This document shows, one piece after another, positions 1 through 8,738 of a DNA stretch of 56,891 nt. The stretch is from Streptomyces spiramenti (GTDB lineage: Bacteria; Actinomycetota; Actinomycetes; Streptomycetales; Streptomycetaceae), in assembly GCF_012034385.1 (NCBI RefSeq), contig NZ_JAAVJB010000009.1, positions 1-56,891 on the forward strand, in the 5' to 3' direction. The stretch's first letter is position 1. Every line of letters starts with the position of its first letter. A model generated the notes under the pieces. It searched no databases, had not been told where the DNA came from, and worked only from the letters and a program-made list of their open reading frames with translations. The translations under genes were made by a program, and so were the position numbers.

Positions 1-2
1 GC

Positions 3-794
3 ACCGGGCGGCGCGCGCCGGACCGACCCGCCCGCGTGTGGAGAGCGACGCGCGTGGCCGCCGCCCTCGCGGCGGTCGCCGTGGCGGCGGCGATCGCGTC
101 CACGTGGATCGGCGGCGCGGGGAGCGGCGGCGGTTCGTCCGCCTCGGATGCCCGGCCGGGTGAGAACGCGCCCGACGGCGACCTGGTCGGTGACGAGGCG
201 CCGTTCACCGTCCATGTCCGCCCGTACGCCTACGAGCATCCCTGCGACCAGCGGCTGCTGGTCGACCGGCCTCCCACGTCCGTCGCCCCGCCGCCCGAAG
301 GGGGCGACGTCACCGACTGGGTCCGCGGCCACGAGGCCGTTCCCGCCGACGAGCAGCGCGTCGGTCTCACCGTGCAGGGAACGGGCGCCGACACCGTCGT
401 GCTGGAGGCCGCGCACGTCAGGGTGGTCGAGCGGTCGACCCCGCTGACCTGGGACGAGTACGCGCTGGCCCGCTACGGCTGCGGTGGCACGGTCCATCCC
501 AGGCCGCTCAGTGTCGACCTGGACAGTGCCAACCCGGTGCTCGACCCGGGGGAGGAGCAGCAAGGGTTCCCCTTCACCGTCGAGGAGTCCGACCCCGAGG
601 TGCTCTTCGTCACCGCGCTGACCGCCGGTCACGACGTCGCCTGGGACCTGACTCTGGAGTGGTCCAGTGGAGGCCGCAGCGGCACGGTCCGGGTCGACGA
701 CGGGGGCGCCCCGTTCCGGACCAGCGCGTCGGGCGGGACGACCCAGTACTCCTACACCTCGGGTGTCGAGTGGGAACCCCACCTCCGGGAGTGA
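3..794 (+). CDS. Membrane-anchored extracytoplasmic protein, cut by left window edge
   Basis: The frame is open to the left edge, and the first internal start (GTG at 36) has no ribosome binding site, so the true start probably lies upstream. Around residues 12-35 there is an Arg-rich stretch followed by an Ala/Val-rich hydrophobic segment. This looks like a single membrane anchor or signal, followed by a Gly/Ser linker and about 200 residues of beta-rich, acidic extracytoplasmic sequence. A regulator-like cytoplasmic N-terminal domain in front of such an anchor is common in actinomycetes, but none is visible here. I recognise no enzymatic motif. Two cysteines (in the segments near EHPCDQ and RYGCGG) could form a disulfide. 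Function unknown. Confidence 0.6.
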   Translation, partial: TGRRAPDRPARVWRATRVAAALAAVAVAAAIASTWIGGAGSGGGSSASDARPGENAPDGDLVGDEAPFTVHVRPYAYEHPCDQRLLVDRPPTSVAPPPEGGDVTDWVRGHEAVPADEQRVGLTVQGTGADTVVLEAAHVRVVERSTPLTWDEYALARYGCGGTVHPRPLSVDLDSANPVLDPGEEQQGFPFTVEESDPEVLFVTALTAGHDVAWDLTLEWSSGGRSGTVRVDDGGAPFRTSASGGTTQYSYTSGVEWEPHLRE

Positions 795-835
795 GACCTC
801 GCCGGGCGGACCACCGAATCCGAAGCGCGCCGGGT

Positions 836-2047
836 TCAGTCGCCCGGGCCCGGGTCCGGCCCCCGCCGCCTCGCCCCGACCAGGGACGTGACGGCGACGA
901 GCAGCGTGGCGACCCCCATGACCAGGGCGCCACCGCCCAGCGCGATCGTCGTCCCGGTGACGGCGAGCAGTCCGCTCACGGCGATGACCCCCAGTGCGTT
1001 GGCGGTGCGCATGAAGGCGAACACCTCCGCGCGGCGGTGTTCGGGCGCCAATCGGTCGAGGACCAGGGAGAAGTAGGTACCGAGCGGTGGCAGGAAGAAC
1101 CCCACTGCCGTCGCACCGAGCAGCGTCAGCCAGATCGGCCCCTGGGCAGCCACGGTGGCCGCACCGAGGGTGGTGGCCCCCAGGAACGCCAGCACCTGGG
1201 GCCGGTCCGGCATCCGGTTACGGACGCTGACCCACACCCCGCCCGAGATCGACCCCAGACACAGTGCCAGGGCGAAGACGAACCCCCAGCCCGCCTCCAG
1301 GCCGTACCGCAGCGCGAGGGACACCGCCCCCACCTCGACGGCGGCCACAGCCCCCGCGACCGAGGCCGTGCAGAAGAGCCACAGGTACACGGGTGCGCCG
1401 AACCGCGCCGACGGCACGCCGGCCGGTGGCGGGGCGTGCACCCCCGTTGTCCGCGGGATCAGGAGGACCGGGGCCATCCCCGTGACCGCGAGGCCCGCCA
1501 CGGCCCCCGCGGGTGAGAACGACCCGGCCACCGACGCGACGACGGGGGCCGCGGCGAACGTCGCCTCGTTCAGCGTGGCCGCGATCCCCAGCGCCCGAGG
1601 CAGCTTGTCGGGTGCGGCGACGTGGTTCAGCAGCAGGCGCAGGTACCCGTACGCGGCCCCGTTCACGGCACCGGCCGACGCAGCCGCGGCCATCACCAGA
1701 GCGAAGGGTGCCCCGGCCGACGCCAGGGCGGCGACGAGCACCAGGCCGAGGGTGCGGACGACGATCAGCACCCGCAGGTAGCCGACCGCGTCGAACCGCA
1801 CGCCGAGCCGCGACAGGGGCAGCGCCGCGACCACCTGCGCGGTCGTCATCGCCGCGACCAGCGCCGCACCGTGGGAGGCGGAGCCGGTCAGCGGCAGCGC
1901 CAGGAGAGCGAACGCGATGGGTGCCGCCGCCTGCGGCACCCCGAAGGTTCCGTAACCCGCCAGCCAGCGGACGAGCCCGGAACGGCCCGCTGTGACAGGC
2001 CGCCCACGGACCGTCGGATCGGCCCCCGTATCGTTGCGCTGCGTCAT
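836..2047 (-). CDS. MFS family transporter
   Basis: A 403-residue protein with about twelve Ala/Val/Leu-rich membrane segments spread over its whole length, fitting a major facilitator superfamily drug/proton exporter. The charged cytoplasmic loops fall where expected, for example RLGVRFDAVGYLR after the second segment and a loop containing RLAPEHRRAEVFAFMR late in the second half. The short soluble N-terminus and the length are normal for the family. It is divergent from the XRE-cupin regulator at 2154 across about 100 bp, which suggests that regulator controls it. The substrate cannot be told from the sequence; efflux of a small toxic compound is the usual role. Confidence 0.85.
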   Translation of the reverse strand: MTQRNDTGADPTVRGRPVTAGRSGLVRWLAGYGTFGVPQAAAPIAFALLALPLTGSASHGAALVAAMTTAQVVAALPLSRLGVRFDAVGYLRVLIVVRTLGLVLVAALASAGAPFALVMAAAASAGAVNGAAYGYLRLLLNHVAAPDKLPRALGIAATLNEATFAAAPVVASVAGSFSPAGAVAGLAVTGMAPVLLIPRTTGVHAPPPAGVPSARFGAPVYLWLFCTASVAGAVAAVEVGAVSLALRYGLEAGWGFVFALALCLGSISGGVWVSVRNRMPDRPQVLAFLGATTLGAATVAAQGPIWLTLLGATAVGFFLPPLGTYFSLVLDRLAPEHRRAEVFAFMRTANALGVIAVSGLLAVTGTTIALGGGALVMGVATLLVAVTSLVGARRRGPDPGPGD

Positions 2048-2153
2048 GCTGCCCCTTCACGCCGAACAGGTCCCTGACCGACGGACCGACGGCCATCAAT
2101 GCCACGGTGCGCACTATATTGCCCATTCGGGTGGTGGATCTCCAGGAGGAGGA

Positions 2154-2717
2154 GTGACCGAGAAGCTGGACCCGGGCGTCGCGCGGGACATCGGCCGCCG
2201 TATCCGCGCGCTCCGCGAAGCGACCGGCATGAGCCTGTCCCGGCTGGCGGAGGTCAGCGGCGTCAGCCGCCGCATGCTGACGCATATCGAGCTCGGGCAG
2301 GCCAATCCCAGCATCGGGACCGTGGACAAGGTCGCCGCGGCGCTCGGGACGACCTTTCCCGGCCTCCTCGGCGTCGTCGACCACGCGCCGCCCTCGGGAG
2401 TGCAGATCTGGTCGACGCCGGCCGACAGCTGGGCCTACCTGCTCCGGGCCGTCGAGACGCGGGACCTCTCCGTCGAACTGTGGCGCCTGCGCCTCGTCGG
2501 TGACGAGGTCCACTCCGTGGGGGCGACGGCCGGTGCGCCCGACTCCATGCTCCACGTGCTGGAGGGAAGCGTGCGGGTCGCCACCGGCGAGCGGGAGTCG
2601 GTGGTCACCGAGGGGCACTCCGGTACGCTCGACGGCGAGTCCGAGCACCGCCTGACAGCGGTCACCCCCGTGGCGGCGTTCCTCCGCGTCGTCATGGTCC
2701 CGCGAGCGCACCACTGA
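2154..2717 (+). CDS. XRE-family regulator with C-terminal cupin domain
   Basis: The GTG at 2154 is chosen because it follows a strong GGAGGAGG ribosome binding site; the frame stays open further upstream but without support. The 187-residue product has an N-terminal helix-turn-helix of the XRE/lambda Cro type (residues about 8-65; segments MSLSRLAEVSGVSRRMLTHIE and NPSIGTVDKVAAAL). A cupin-like beta barrel follows (about 75-185; DSMLHVLEGSVRV and the late SEHRLTAV strand). This is the usual plan of small-molecule-responsive XRE-cupin repressors and activators. It is divergent from the MFS gene, and the shared 106-bp intergenic region has an AT-rich patch (ACTATATTGCCC) suitable for a promoter. 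The likely role is local control of the transporter. Confidence 0.85.
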   Translation: MTEKLDPGVARDIGRRIRALREATGMSLSRLAEVSGVSRRMLTHIELGQANPSIGTVDKVAAALGTTFPGLLGVVDHAPPSGVQIWSTPADSWAYLLRAVETRDLSVELWRLRLVGDEVHSVGATAGAPDSMLHVLEGSVRVATGERESVVTEGHSGTLDGESEHRLTAVTPVAAFLRVVMVPRAHH

Positions 2718-2871
2718 CGGGCCGGTCGGCCCGAGGGCGTCTCACTCCGGTGGCCACCGCGGCACGCGTCGAGTGGTGCGGTGTCCGGCTCGGCGCTGCG
2801 GGAGGTCCCGTGTGCGCGCGACCGTCCCGGGCGGCGACGCGGCGGTGCGATCCGCCCGGAGCGGCGGCAGG

Positions 2872-3219
2872 TCAGGCCGTGTCGTCCCGAGGGGCGAGCT
2901 CGACGAGCGGGGCCAGCGCGTGGAGCACTGTGTGAAGGTTCCTCCCGGCCTCTATCAGTTCGGCGGCGTGACGCACCACGGTGCCGACCGGCCTCCGGGC
3001 GGGGTCGGGGCCCGAGCAGCGGGCCGCGAGTCGCAGTTCCAGTGCGAGGTACTCGCCGAACTGCTCGTGCAGGGCAGGGGTGCGGCGGGCCGTGGCACAC
3101 GCCCGCCGCACCGAGCGCAGAGCCACCGCGTCGCCCGCGTCGGCGGTCAGGCCGCCGGCGGTCATCTGCATGCGGACGCTGCCCGCCTCCAGCGCCAGCA
3201 CCGCCACGTCGTCGTCCAT
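2872..3219 (-). CDS. Hypothetical protein
   Basis: A 115-residue Ala/Arg/Leu-rich, probably helical protein starting at an ATG with no obvious ribosome binding site. Codon third positions are strongly G/C and the reading frame is uninterrupted, so it is plausibly real. No family recognised and no signal peptide or membrane segment. It sits alone between the XRE-cupin gene and the toxin-antitoxin pair, on the same strand as the latter. Confidence 0.45.
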   Translation of the reverse strand: MDDDVAVLALEAGSVRMQMTAGGLTADAGDAVALRSVRRACATARRTPALHEQFGEYLALELRLAARCSGPDPARRPVGTVVRHAAELIEAGRNLHTVLHALAPLVELAPRDDTA

Positions 3220-3384
3220 GGAGCGCGCCTACCCAACGAGCGGCATGGTGTGCCCCGCCCCGGCACCAGCCCCCGGGAAGGCGTGCGTACGCGGCAGCCG
3301 GGGTGGGGGTGGGGTGGCCGCTGCGCGCCTCGTCCCGCTTCGAGGGCCGCCCTCCGGCTCGCGACCGACAGTGCAGGAGGGGCC

Positions 3385-3777
3385 TCAGGCGACGGCGACA
3401 CCCGGGAGGTCGTCGAAACCCGCCTTGCCGTCGGTGGTCATGACCGCACGGGCGGTACCCGCCGCGGTGGCGGCGATGATCAGGTCATGGGCGCCGCGCG
3501 GCCGTCCCTCGCTCCGGACGTGGGCGAGCAGCCGGGCGTGGGCACGGGCGATGTCGAGCGTGTAGTCCTCGACGGGGATCACCGCGAAGACCAGGTCGGC
3601 GAACTCCTGCCGCCGCTGTCGCAGCTGCGGTGCTTCGGCGCGCTCCACGCCCGTCAGGAGCTCCGCGCCGGTGACGGCGGCTATGGCGAGATCCGCGTTG
3701 CGGCTGAGGTGACCGAGGTCGAGCCTGCCGCGCTCCGCCTCGATCAGGATGCCGGTGTCGAGGATCAGTCGTTCCAC
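3385..3777 (-). CDS. VapC-type PIN-domain toxin
   Basis: A 130-residue PIN-domain ribonuclease. The first catalytic acid is in the opening strand (LILDTGILIEAER), the second in the VTGAELLTG helix, and the third in the AHDLIIAATA segment, followed by the conserved TTDGKAGFDDLPGV end. All Mg-binding acids of the family appear present, so it is probably active on RNA. Its start overlaps the end of the upstream antitoxin gene by 13 bp, the normal toxin-antitoxin arrangement with translational coupling. RNA cleavage is inferred from the family. Confidence 0.88.
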   Translation of the reverse strand: MERLILDTGILIEAERGRLDLGHLSRNADLAIAAVTGAELLTGVERAEAPQLRQRRQEFADLVFAVIPVEDYTLDIARAHARLLAHVRSEGRPRGAHDLIIAATAAGTARAVMTTDGKAGFDDLPGVAVA

Positions 3778-4025
3778 GGGTCGTCCTGCATCAGCAGGTC
3801 GCGGGAGCCGAGGACGTCGTCCGCGTACGCGGGGTCGTCCTCCGGGTGGCGGGCGCGGAAAGCCGTGAGCGCGTCGGCGAAGTCCCCGCCGTTGGCGACG
3901 GGGGCCGGCCCTATCAGCGCGAGTCGTCGTCCACCTCGGGTGATCACGATGGTCTCTCCGTGTTCCGCCCTGTCGAGGACGCTCGCGAAGTTCCGCGACG
4001 CCTCGGAAGCCGTCATGAGTCGCAT
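3765..4025 (-). CDS. Phd/YefM-type antitoxin
   Basis: An 86-residue antitoxin of the Phd/YefM class. The N-terminal DNA-binding half (MTASEASRNFASVLDRAEHG, then ETIVITRGGRRLALI) is followed by an acidic toxin-binding tail ending LLMQDDPWND. It lies immediately upstream of, and overlaps, the PIN toxin gene, so the pair should be one autoregulated operon. The promoter would lie in the AT-richer stretch just upstream (around 4030-4040, AGAATATCAG on the plus strand). Confidence 0.85.
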   Translation of the reverse strand: MRLMTASEASRNFASVLDRAEHGETIVITRGGRRLALIGPAPVANGGDFADALTAFRARHPEDDPAYADDVLGSRDLLMQDDPWND

Positions 4026-4150
4026 GGATTCAGAATATCAGAGAGCGCCTGTTCCGGGCGGGGACATGCGGGCCCTGCTGCACCCCGCCCCCCGCACGCC
4101 GCTCGCCCCGGCCGGTCGCAGCCGGAGGCAGGCCGCGGCGCGATCACCGG

Positions 4151-4399
4151 CTACGGACTGTCCCCGGCCCAGTCCCACAGCTCCGGTGCGCCCGCGCGCG
4201 GCCGGTAGTGCGCGCGACCGCCGGACCCGTACTGGCCGATCTCGGTGGTGAGCGCCGCACCGTCGGCGAGGTCGGCCGGCTCGCGACCGGTGATGTCGAG
4301 CAGCAGGCCGTCAAGTGGGCCGGCGCACAGCTCGACGTACCGCCGACCCGCTTCGGGGGCGGCCTCGTCGTGGTCGCTGCCGTAGACACGTCGCTCCAT
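4151..4399 (-). CDS. Small conserved actinobacterial protein
   Basis: The frame is open to 4492, but I chose the ATG at 4399 because the product then begins MERRVYGSDHDEA and has uniform composition; the upstream part is Arg/Cys-rich, unlike the rest. The 82-residue protein has the strand-rich pattern RYVELCAGPLDGLLLDITG ... GQYGSGGRAHYRPRAG ... LWDW. I recall similar short proteins of unknown function in actinomycetes but cannot name a family. The ribosome binding site is weak, so the start is uncertain. Confidence 0.55.
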   Translation of the reverse strand: MERRVYGSDHDEAAPEAGRRYVELCAGPLDGLLLDITGREPADLADGAALTTEIGQYGSGGRAHYRPRAGAPELWDWAGDSP

Positions 4400-4433
4400 A
4401 CCGGGATGGTCGCAGCAGCCACTGACAGTCCCG

Positions 4434-4631
4434 TCACAGACCCGGCAGCGCGTCCTGACGGATGTCCACCGGACGAGGCGTCGGCGCCTCACGGATGTGC
4501 AGCTTGGCGCGGCAGCCTTCGCCGAGCTGCCACTGACGGGCGAGGGTGGTGGTGAGCCGGCGTCCGCACAGACGGCACAGCGCGGGTGGTCGGGGATCGC
4601 CGGGCGGCACGTCCGGAAGTGGATCGGTCAT
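4434..4631 (-). CDS. Small zinc-ribbon-like protein (DUF6011-like)
   Basis: A 65-residue protein with a CRLCGRRLTTTLARQWQLGEGC core: two cysteines spaced CxxC and a later GxGC, as in the short zinc-binding DUF6011-type proteins of actinomycetes. The N-terminus is Pro/Asp-rich and the tail is polar. A single structural zinc is the likely ligand. The role is unknown; such proteins are often encoded near phage or plasmid genes. The ATG at 4631 is the only good start. Confidence 0.6.
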   Translation of the reverse strand: MTDPLPDVPPGDPRPPALCRLCGRRLTTTLARQWQLGEGCRAKLHIREAPTPRPVDIRQDALPGL

Positions 4632-4978
4632 GGAACCGGTTTAGCAGAGCGGGTGGGCTGCAGATGTCCCCGCACCGGGCCGTGGCGAAACCGGCCGTCG
4701 CCTCGTCGCGCGGAGACTCCCTGATCGGCCCTCACTCACCCGGCCGACCGCCCCCGTGACCGGCTGCGCGGTCGCCGACCGGGGAGCACGTGTGGCGCTC
4801 CACCTCGTCAGCCCGTCGTCCTCCGCGCCCGAGCGTTCGACGTCCGGGGCGACAACGCCGCCCTCGGCGAAGAGCCCGACCGGGTCGTCTCCCTGTCACC
4901 CGTGGCCGGACCACAGGAGTCCGGTGGTCCGGGCCGGGCGGCCCCTGACGACGCGACAGCCCGGCCTCCGGCGGTGCG
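4632..4978. other. Gap with no recognisable gene
   Basis: About 350 bp between the zinc-ribbon gene and the ligase relic. Open frames exist on both strands, as everywhere at this GC content, but none has a domain, start signal or composition I can support. Confidence 0.5.
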
Positions 4979-5385
4979 TCAGGCTCCCCGCGGTTGCGCC
5001 GGGCGTCCGGGGTCGAGCAACCGGTCGGCGGCGGACCTGCGCAGCTTGCCGGAGGAGGTCTTCGGGAGCGTGCTGGGGCCGAGGATGTGGACCGAGGCCG
5101 GCCGAACGCCCAGCGAGTCCACCACGCGGCTGGTGATGAGCCCGCGCAGCAGCCGCTCCTGCTCGGCGCCCCCCGCGTGCCGGGACTCCGCCAGGACGGC
5201 GAATCGCTCCCGCTCCGAGCCGGCTTCCAGCCTGACGGCCGCCGTGTTGCCGGCACGTACCCCCCTCGACCGAGGAGGCTGCGTTCTCGATGTCGATGGG
5301 TAGATGTTGCGGCCCCCGATGATGATGACGTCCTTGGCCCTCCCGCAGACGACGGTCTCGCCGTCGGACAGGTAGTCCAGGTCCA
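4979..5385 (-). pseudogene. Fragment of fatty-acyl-AMP ligase C-terminal domain, frameshifted
   Basis: Read on the minus strand this gives DYLSDGETVVCGRAKDVIII and GGRNIYP, then in another frame PIDIENAASSVEG, then back in the first frame VRAGNTAAVRLEAGSER and LPKTSSGKLRRSAADRLL. Those are the hinge, the GRxKD motif and the catalytic-lysine A10 motif (SGKLRR) of a fatty-acyl-AMP ligase or FadD-like enzyme. Only the last 130 or so residues remain. The frame changes at least twice near 5240-5300, so it is dead. It is joined directly to an SDR fragment upstream. Confidence 0.7.
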
Positions 5386-5700
5386 CTTGGAGGCGTGGAG
5401 GAAACCGGCCCCGGGGAGGGAGAAGTGCGCACCCATCGACGTCACGTTGACGATGCGTCCGGCGTTGTCCCGCCGCATGGCGGGAACCACGAGCTGCGAC
5501 AGGCGGCACAGGCCGAAGAAGTTCGTCTCGAACATCCGGCGTCCCTCGTCCGGGTCGGTCCTCTCGCAGGCCGCCTGGATACGCGTAGGCCGCGTTGTTG
5601 ACCAGGATGCCCACGGCTCCGTGCTCGGCCTCCACCCGGCGGACCGCTGCGGTGTGATCCGCCGCCCATTGCTTCTGGTGCCCGGTCCTTGGGGGCGAGC
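5386..5700 (-). pseudogene. Fragment of short-chain dehydrogenase, frameshifted
   Basis: Minus-strand reading gives AEHGAVGILVNNAAYAYPGG in one frame and MFETNFFGLCRLSQLVVPAM, GRIVNVTSMGAHFSLPG and LHASK in another. These are the NNAG-type strand and the catalytic Ser and (Y to H)xxxK region of a classical SDR. The N-terminal GxxxGxG nucleotide-binding motif and the C-terminus are missing, there is an internal frameshift near 5580, and the expected tyrosine of YxxxK reads as histidine. The sequence runs straight into a ligase fragment at about 5385. Confidence 0.65.
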
Positions 5701-6005
5701 GCGGCGTGCGACACGGGACGCGTCGAGGCGGGCCGGGGGAGCGAAGCGACCTCCGGGGTCCCGGGCAGGCTCGATGTGGGCGAGCGCACGTACCAACGGG
5801 CACCGCCGAGGGCGGAACGGCTGTCGCGGCCGATGCTCCGAGGACACGAAGCGCGGCACCCTCGGACCGGCGGCAGCCCTGCCGCCCGGTCCGCAACTGC
5901 CCGGTCGGCCGGACGAGTCGCAGCCTGCGTGGCTCGCGTCGGCCTGGCTGCCGGAAGCACGCGGCCCCGGCGGGGCGGGGCGCCGAGGTCTGTCACGGTG
6001 GGGGC

Positions 6006-6374
6006 GTGGAGAACCCCGGCGGCAACCTCGTCGTCATATCCGTCCCGTTCCGCAACCCGGCCGCGCACGTCCTGGTGCTCCGCGGTCGCGCCGACGGGCA
6101 GGCCGTCGGCCTGGAGGCGCACTTCGACCACGCGCTGGCCGGCGGTGCCCCGCTGATCGTGGACCTCGCCGCGCTGACCTTCGGCGACAGCACGCTGCTG
6201 CGGCTGTTGCTGGCGGCCCGCGCGCAGTGCCAGGTCCTTCTGGTCGGTCCCCTCGGGCCCGCCTTCGAGCGGCGCCTGGCCACCACGGGTGCCGCCGGCC
6301 TCTTCGCCGTCGCGCCTACCCTGGCCGCGGCCCTGGCTGCTCTTCCGTCCGCCCCGGACGGCCTGGAGGCTTGA
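6006..6374 (+). CDS. STAS-domain protein (anti-sigma-factor antagonist-like)
   Basis: The GTG at 6006 is preferred; it follows a GGTGGGGG stretch and begins the conserved part. The 122-residue product has the STAS fold pattern: strand-rich start (NLVVISVPFRN), then APLIVDLAALTFGDSTLLRLL, where the phosphorylatable Ser/Thr of antagonists normally lies (DSTLLR), then QCQVLLVGPLGPAFERRL and a C-terminal helix. This resembles the many STAS antagonists of Streptomyces that act on SpoIIAB-like kinases. No partner kinase or sigma factor gene is adjacent, so the target is unknown. Confidence 0.75.
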   Translation: MENPGGNLVVISVPFRNPAAHVLVLRGRADGQAVGLEAHFDHALAGGAPLIVDLAALTFGDSTLLRLLLAARAQCQVLLVGPLGPAFERRLATTGAAGLFAVAPTLAAALAALPSAPDGLEA

Positions 6375-6417
6375 CGATGCGTGCCGTCCTGTTGACGGTC
6401 GACGCCGAGCCCGTGCG

Positions 6418-7365
6418 TCAGTCGACGGTGTCCGGGGGAGGCTGCCGCCGCAGGGTGGACGAGGGCGGGAAGCCGTAGGTGAGCCGGTAGGCGGCGGCGA
6501 ACCGCCCCGGGTGGGTGAACCCCCACCGCGCCGCGACCGTCGTGACATCGGCGTTCCGCGGGTCGGCGGCCCGCAGCTCCTGGTGGGCGCGGTCGACTCG
6601 CACCTGTCGCAGGTATCCCAGCGGCGTGGTGTCGAGGTGGCGCTGGAACGCGTACTGCACGGCCCGCGGTGTGACGAGGGCCGCACCGGCGATGTGGGAC
6701 AGGCCGATCGGTCGCTCGGCGTTGTCCTCGATGAACCGCATCGCCCGTCGCAGGGTCTCGGTGTCCGCCGTCTCGCTGCGCGGGGTCCCGGGCCGGGGCA
6801 GGGCGGTGCCGAGCACCGCGGCCAGGTGTCTGATCCCGGTGACCGCCGACAGCGGGTCGCTCTCCGGCCCCGCGAGGACGACGTGTCGAAGATGGTCCAG
6901 GGCGGCGGAGACCTGCCGACCCACCTCGGGGACCGCCGCCCCGGGCCCGGCCGCCGGCACCGTGTCGTCCGTGCCGGAGAGGGCGTCCCCGCCGAGCAGC
7001 ACGGGGTCGAACGTCGCCACCGTCGCCTCCATCTCCCGCGCGGTTCCGCTCCGCGGCACCGCGCAGTCGGTGACCAGGACCGCCGAACCGGCCCGGTAGG
7101 TGTCGTGACGACCGCCGGTCGTGTCGGTGAAGGCCCCCGCGTGGACCGCGAGGAAGCCGACCCGGTTCGGCACCGCGTCGACCGCCAGGTCGACCGCGCC
7201 GTCCAGCGACAACTCGGCGTAGGAGAAGTCCTCGCTCTCCCACCGGCGGGCCTCGCCACGGGCCGGTTCGGGGGGCGCCGCCCGCAGGCGCTCAGGGGGG
7301 CAGACCTGGGAGAGCGGCCACCCGGTGGCAGCGGGGCCGGCCCTCTCGATCCGAAAGCTCTCCAT
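6418..7365 (-). CDS. AraC-family transcriptional regulator
   Basis: The ATG at 7365 has a GGGAGGG ribosome binding site, so the longer reading frame is not used. The 315-residue product has an N-terminal cupin-like sensing part (about 1-170) and a C-terminal AraC double helix-turn-helix (about 205-310). The DNA-binding half reads AMRFIEDNAERPIGLSHIA, then LVTPRAVQYAFQRHLDTTP, then TTVAARWGFTHPGRFAAAYR and LTYGFPPSSTLRR, all standard. It resembles the regulators that have an AraC-type ligand-binding N-terminus (similar to TpeA/CbdR-type). It stands alone, so the target is not evident. Confidence 0.85.
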   Translation of the reverse strand: MESFRIERAGPAATGWPLSQVCPPERLRAAPPEPARGEARRWESEDFSYAELSLDGAVDLAVDAVPNRVGFLAVHAGAFTDTTGGRHDTYRAGSAVLVTDCAVPRSGTAREMEATVATFDPVLLGGDALSGTDDTVPAAGPGAAVPEVGRQVSAALDHLRHVVLAGPESDPLSAVTGIRHLAAVLGTALPRPGTPRSETADTETLRRAMRFIEDNAERPIGLSHIAGAALVTPRAVQYAFQRHLDTTPLGYLRQVRVDRAHQELRAADPRNADVTTVAARWGFTHPGRFAAAYRLTYGFPPSSTLRRQPPPDTVD

Positions 7366-7620
7366 GTGGCCCTCCCGCCGCGACCGCTGCCCGCCCCTGA
7401 CAGTGTGCCCCCGGCTACCCGCGGCCCCACACCCGTGAGGGCGCGGGTGTCGTGAACAGGCCGTGACAACGCCCGCGCCGTCGGTGCGCCACGCGGCACC
7501 CGGGAACCCGGCCGGGCCCGGCGCGCCGCCCGCAGCGGCTGGTGCGTCCACGACGCCCATGCCCCCGACGCACGGTCCGTCCGCGGCCCGCGGGCAGCCG
7601 CCGGGACGCACCGCCGACCG

Positions 7621-7995
7621 CTACGCCCCGAGCACCTGACGCAGCACCTCCGGCTTCCACTCCACGTACTCGGCCTCGGCTCCGCCACGATGGCGTGCGT
7701 AGAGAAAGCGGCCGGTGGCACTGGTCGCCTCCTCCGTGGTGATCTGGGCACCCGCTTCCTCCAGCGCCGCACGCGTCTGATCCAGGTCCGGGACAACCAC
7801 CGTGGCCGTGGCATGCGCGTACCGGGCCCGTTCCTCGGCCGGCCCGGCGACGACCAGGAAGTCCCCGATGGCCGCGAGTTCGATCGCGCCGAAAGCGAAC
7901 CGCAGATCCGGGCGCGACCCCGTCAGCCGCTCCAGCAGGGGGAGGGTCGCGCTCATGTCGTCGGCCCACAGGCGCGCGTAGGTCTTGAGGATCAC
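7621..7995 (-). CDS. VOC-superfamily (glyoxalase-fold) protein
   Basis: The GTG at 7995 is chosen for its GGAG ribosome binding site 6-7 nt upstream. The 124-residue product has one glyoxalase/bleomycin-resistance fold unit: VILKTYARLWADDMSATLPL, the beta strands FAFGAIELAAIGDFLVVAG, TATVVVPDLDQTRAALEEAG, and GRFLYARHRGGAEAEYVEW. It is divergent from the HxlR-type regulator at 8107 across 111 bp, a frequent pairing. The pair could respond to and detoxify an electrophilic compound. The substrate is unknown. Confidence 0.8.
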   Translation of the reverse strand: MILKTYARLWADDMSATLPLLERLTGSRPDLRFAFGAIELAAIGDFLVVAGPAEERARYAHATATVVVPDLDQTRAALEEAGAQITTEEATSATGRFLYARHRGGAEAEYVEWKPEVLRQVLGA

Positions 7996-8106
7996 GGTGA
8001 CTCCAGGGGACGTTCGGTCCGGATCGGTATCCAGCAGATACGGACTAACCTTAGGAGAGTAAGCTCCCACCTGGAAGAACGCACCTTTCCGTGAGAAGGG
8101 CACCCC
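7996..8106. promoter_or_regulatory. Divergent promoter region of VOC and HxlR genes
   Basis: This 111-bp spacer contains an interrupted palindrome, CTTAGGAGAGTAAG, at about 8050-8063, plus locally higher A/T content. It is the natural place for the operator of the neighbouring HxlR-type regulator. The site is proposed from position only. Confidence 0.4.
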
Positions 8107-8499
8107 GTGGTAACCGACAACCCGGCACGCGACCCGGCCGACACCGACCTCACCCGCGCCGACTCGCTGGCCCGAGAAATCTTCGCGGGAGTCGCCAACA
8201 AGTGGGCGTTGCTGCTCATCAACGTCCTGGCCGACCGCACCCTGCGCTTCACCGAGCTGCAGAAGCAGGTCGGAGGCATCAGTCACAAGATGCTGGCCCA
8301 GACGCTGCGACACCTGGAACGGGACGGACTGGTGGACCGGACCGTGCATCCCGTGGTGCCGCCACGTGTCGAGTACCGCCTCACCGAGGCCGGCCAGGCG
8401 CTTCGCGCCACGGTCAACGGCATGTGCGCCTGGACCCGCACCTATCTGGACCACATCGAGGAGGCCCGGCGCCGGTTCGACTCCACCCGCGCGGGCTGA
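8107..8499 (+). CDS. HxlR-family transcriptional regulator
   Basis: A 130-residue winged-helix protein starting at GTG. The HxlR signature is clear: NKWALLLINVLADRTLRFTE, LQKQVGGISHKMLAQTLRHL, then ERDGLVDRTVHPVVPPRVEY and RLTEAGQALR. It has no cysteine in the N-terminal position used by redox-sensing members such as HypR or QorR, so ligand or oxidant sensing cannot be assigned. It is divergent from the VOC gene, which it probably controls together with itself. Confidence 0.88.
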   Translation: MVTDNPARDPADTDLTRADSLAREIFAGVANKWALLLINVLADRTLRFTELQKQVGGISHKMLAQTLRHLERDGLVDRTVHPVVPPRVEYRLTEAGQALRATVNGMCAWTRTYLDHIEEARRRFDSTRAG

Positions 8500-8738
8500 C
8501 CCGCCCGCCACGCGGCCCGCGGAGGGGACGGCCCACCGCCGGTGGCGGTCCCCGGCCCGCGCAGGGTCGCTCCCACTGCCCCGCCAGGGCTTGATCCGAC
8601 CGCGTCCCGGCTCCGCGTGACGCGCCCCGCGCGCCCGAGCCGCGGCTCCCTTCCTCACTGGTCGGACCGGGTCCGCTCCGGAGGGCAGCGTGAGTAGAGC
8701 AGAGGAGATGGCAGCCGGGGCGTGGGCTCCGCATCGTC

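Noticed and set aside
836..2047. MFS gene as exporter of the metallophore
   Set aside because: It is 22 kb from the cluster, has no Zur-type site, and is paired with its own XRE-cupin regulator.
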